Assembly: GCA_002342175.1 (NCBI GenBank)
Contig: DDPL01000021.1
Span: 1-8,377, forward strand
Length of the DNA: 8,377 bases
Direction of reading: 5' to 3'
Origin: Legionellales bacterium UBA2469
GTDB lineage: Bacteria > Pseudomonadota > Gammaproteobacteria > Legionellales > Legionellaceae
The notes below the pieces were generated by a model. It was not told the origin of the DNA. It worked only from the letters and a program-made list of their open reading frames with translations, and made no database searches. Each line of letters opens with the position of its first letter. Position 1 is the stretch's first letter. Positions 6,223 through 8,377 of the stretch are shown here, in pieces. The position numbers were made by a program, and so were the translations under genes.

Positions 6223-8319
6223 ATGACTTCAAGGATGTATGAAGAGCACTTTGAACATCAGATTCTAGGACTTTTACACCTGACACGTAAAATTAAAAAT
6301 GCATGGTTCGCAAATGAGGGTGTTTTGGATTTGGATGAGATGATTCAAAAACTGATTGAATATCATGACATCAATACATATAAGCTCTTTAATCACTGTT
6401 TTGGTCCAATGAGTTCTTCTTTTAAAACCCTTCCAACGACACAGCAGCAAAAAATTATTAAGTTTTGTGGAGATATCGATTTATATGTTTCATTCGTTAA
6501 TTTATTAAATTCAAATGATTCAGAAGATGTTAGTTTTCCCGAAAGTCAATTGCGTTCATTGAGCATGATGAAGCCTATAAAATTTCATGAGGTTATGAAT
6601 CAATATGATGCTTATTTGCGCCTTCATCTGCAACAATTGCCCATGTTAGAGGTTTATCTCACAGAAGTATTAGGATATATACCATCCCATGAAGCAACGA
6701 TGATTGAAAAATTCAAAAATGATATACAAGAGATTTATGAGAGTTTTTTAAATCAACGTGATTTTTCAAGTATCCAATATGTATTATCCGATATTCATTA
6801 CCGCTGGAACCACTCTATTGGTGATGTGCTTCGTCGTTATAAAATACCCAATACAAAGCATACGATTTATGATTTTATTTCTGAGAAAATTAATCTATCC
6901 GAACAGCCCCCATTTGAGGCTTTTGCCTCGACTGCGATGTTTGATGATATTAAAGACCATCATCAATACTTAGAGGCTATGCTGAAGGTTAGAAAAGAAT
7001 GTGAAGGTGTTGCGTCTAAAAATGAAGTCATTTATAACATTTTATTGGATTTAGACACGGAAATTAGTCAAAACATCACACAACCATTTAAATCTGGCTC
7101 TATAGAGGAATGTTTGGTTCAATTTGATGATACAACATTTCAGCGTCAAATGAATGGAAAGTTGGTGGTTCAAGACGTGGAAATTGCCAAAGCGCTAGGC
7201 TTGGTCGATGGCCACATTGATTTAGATAAGCTTGACCCAGCATTTCTAGAAAAACTTCCACAACATATTTTTAAACTTTTAGCGCTCATTGCTAAAGATA
7301 ATTTAGAAAAAAAACTAGCACGATATTTAGAGATGATGAATACACCTAAAAATGTGCCCAGCAAAGAAAATAAAAAACTTCCCCCTTTGATGCAATCAAA
7401 TAAAAAGGTGCGAGATAACTTGATGCGATTGGTCATGAAACATCCCATGTTATATAACGCGATGACCAAACAATTTATTATGCGAATGCTTAAATTTGAT
7501 AAAGCATTGATGCGAAAGTTTATGAGTGCTTTAACCCCGCCAGTTTCGAAAAAAGAACAATGGGGTAAACCTGATATGAAAAAAGTCAATAAAGCATTTA
7601 TTGAAAAAGTCCAAAGAGATGTTGAAAAAATGAACTTAGATAGGCAAGATGCGCCCATGCGAGAACGCATTGAAAAAAATACCACTCAATTATTAAAACA
7701 ATCGGGTTTAACCGCTTCGCATCCCAAATATGCGGATGTGAAATCCAAACTTTTTAAAACCTATGAAAATATTGCACAAAAGGGGCGAAGAAAAGTGGCT
7801 AAAAATAAAACGGTTGTGCATCCTGAAATGCTGATATCGACCATGAAAGCGGAATTATCAGGGTTGCAAAAAAAAGTTTCAAGCTCAAATCAAGCCGTGA
7901 ATCATTTGTTAAATATGGTAAAACTTAATGTGGTGATGCGCGAGCAAGGTATGGCTGAGAAGAAAATTGATGGTTTTAAAAAGGAATTTAAGGCTATTTC
8001 GTCTGAAAATTACAGTAAAACCAATAATTTATTTAAACCCAAAAAAAATAATGCGGATAATTATATCGATAAAGTTAAAATAGCAGTGAAGATATCTCAT
8101 GATAAAATCATGCCGCGCGCAAGTAAAACGCAACAACTCACAAAAGTATTAGAGTCGTTTCAGAAGGAAGGGTTGTTTGCAAATTGGGAAATATCTAAAT
8201 TTGAGAAGCTTTGTACATCATCTACTAAATTAAACCGCGCGCTGTCAAAACAAATCATTAAATTTCCAGAAGAACTTGCGACGAATACGTATCGAAAACC
8301 TGTGTTTAAAAGATCTTGA
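6223..8319 (+). CDS. Unrecognised 698-aa protein, paralogue of the upstream 1077-aa protein
   Basis: I do not recognise a family. There is no signal peptide or membrane segment, and the sequence reads as helical and soluble. Residues 1-370 match the 1077-aa protein in order: LTRKIKNAWF (20-29), LDEMIQKLI to TYKLFNHCFG (37-61; 10 of 28 identical to its partner through residue 64), LTEVLGY to IEKFKNDIQEI (146-171), FSSIQYVLSDIHYRW (181-195), IYDFI (215-219), ILLDLDTE (273-280), SIEECLV to FQR (293-308) and AKALGL (322-327). Weaker similarity may continue (around 390-425, and VKSKL near 506). The C-terminal part is strongly basic: from 501 to the end I count about 42 Lys/Arg to 18 Asp/Glu. About 6 of 26 arginines use AGA/AGG, fewer than in its neighbour. 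Three A8 runs lie in the second half of the gene. It has its own promoter and an AGGA ribosome site. No terminator is visible in the 58 bases after the stop. Confidence 0.9.
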   Translation: MTSRMYEEHFEHQILGLLHLTRKIKNAWFANEGVLDLDEMIQKLIEYHDINTYKLFNHCFGPMSSSFKTLPTTQQQKIIKFCGDIDLYVSFVNLLNSNDSEDVSFPESQLRSLSMMKPIKFHEVMNQYDAYLRLHLQQLPMLEVYLTEVLGYIPSHEATMIEKFKNDIQEIYESFLNQRDFSSIQYVLSDIHYRWNHSIGDVLRRYKIPNTKHTIYDFISEKINLSEQPPFEAFASTAMFDDIKDHHQYLEAMLKVRKECEGVASKNEVIYNILLDLDTEISQNITQPFKSGSIEECLVQFDDTTFQRQMNGKLVVQDVEIAKALGLVDGHIDLDKLDPAFLEKLPQHIFKLLALIAKDNLEKKLARYLEMMNTPKNVPSKENKKLPPLMQSNKKVRDNLMRLVMKHPMLYNAMTKQFIMRMLKFDKALMRKFMSALTPPVSKKEQWGKPDMKKVNKAFIEKVQRDVEKMNLDRQDAPMRERIEKNTTQLLKQSGLTASHPKYADVKSKLFKTYENIAQKGRRKVAKNKTVVHPEMLISTMKAELSGLQKKVSSSNQAVNHLLNMVKLNVVMREQGMAEKKIDGFKKEFKAISSENYSKTNNLFKPKKNNADNYIDKVKIAVKISHDKIMPRASKTQQLTKVLESFQKEGLFANWEISKFEKLCTSSTKLNRALSKQIIKFPEELATNTYRKPVFKRS

Positions 8320-8377
8320 AAAATTAAAATTCGCCCTAAAACATGTTATAGCAATTTAGAAATGTCACATCTTTTTA

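Noticed and set aside
7170..7685. 171-codon open frame on the minus strand inside the 698-aa gene
   Set aside because: It is antisense to a gene with clear homology to its neighbour. The translated sequence is rich in Ser, Phe and Ile as expected of a reverse shadow, and no ribosome site or family match is evident.
8320..8377. Terminator or promoter in the tail of the window
   Set aside because: No stem with a T tract and no paired -35 and -10 elements are visible. The sequence is simply AT-rich.

Overview
The window looks like a chromosomal segment from an AT-rich gammaproteobacterium. BamD and RdgC are both recognisable. RdgC is essentially confined to beta- and gammaproteobacteria, and the tRNA has an encoded CCA. 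The BamD wording (EAMDSMYPF, IYAYYKK, YYMKGMANY, RDPGTQSQAYSDF) and the large unrecognised proteins remind me of host-associated Legionellales (Legionella, Coxiella or Berkiella-like). That placement is an inference from memory, not a search result.

Layout. Positions 1-716 carry a promoter and a gene for a 2H-phosphoesterase-like protein with paired HxT motifs. Positions 743-1601 carry a good sigma-70 promoter and bamD, the outer-membrane assembly lipoprotein. A tRNA-Lys(CTT) on the minus strand (1596-1671) converges on bamD, and its CCA end, A73, U72 and C71 lie on the last codon and stop codon of bamD. Upstream of the tRNA on the same strand is rdgC (1731-2630, minus). A very AT-rich intergenic region (about 2631-2824) separates rdgC from a divergent 1077-aa gene (2825-6058, plus). 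That gene ends in a textbook rho-independent terminator (6075-6110). A 698-aa gene follows (6223-8319, plus) with its own promoter. The last 58 bases (8320-8377) hold no gene, terminator or promoter that I can support. No stretch longer than 300 bases lacks a gene.

The left half is ordinary housekeeping. The right half is the interesting part. The 1077-aa and 698-aa proteins belong to no family I recognise, but they are paralogues of each other. Several gapless blocks line up in the same order over roughly the first 500 and 370 residues, after which the proteins diverge. The longer one ends in a disordered acidic tail and the shorter one in a lysine-rich basic tail. The terminator between them argues against one operon. 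Their promoters nevertheless share a 17-base element (15 of 17 identical) at the same distance from the start codon, which suggests common control. The 1077-aa gene uses AGA/AGG for about half its arginines, against 1 of 16 in bamD, a hint of different origin or weak codon selection. A reasonable hypothesis is a duplicated family of lineage-specific accessory proteins, possibly host-directed effectors, inserted next to rdgC. Function cannot be assigned from the sequence.
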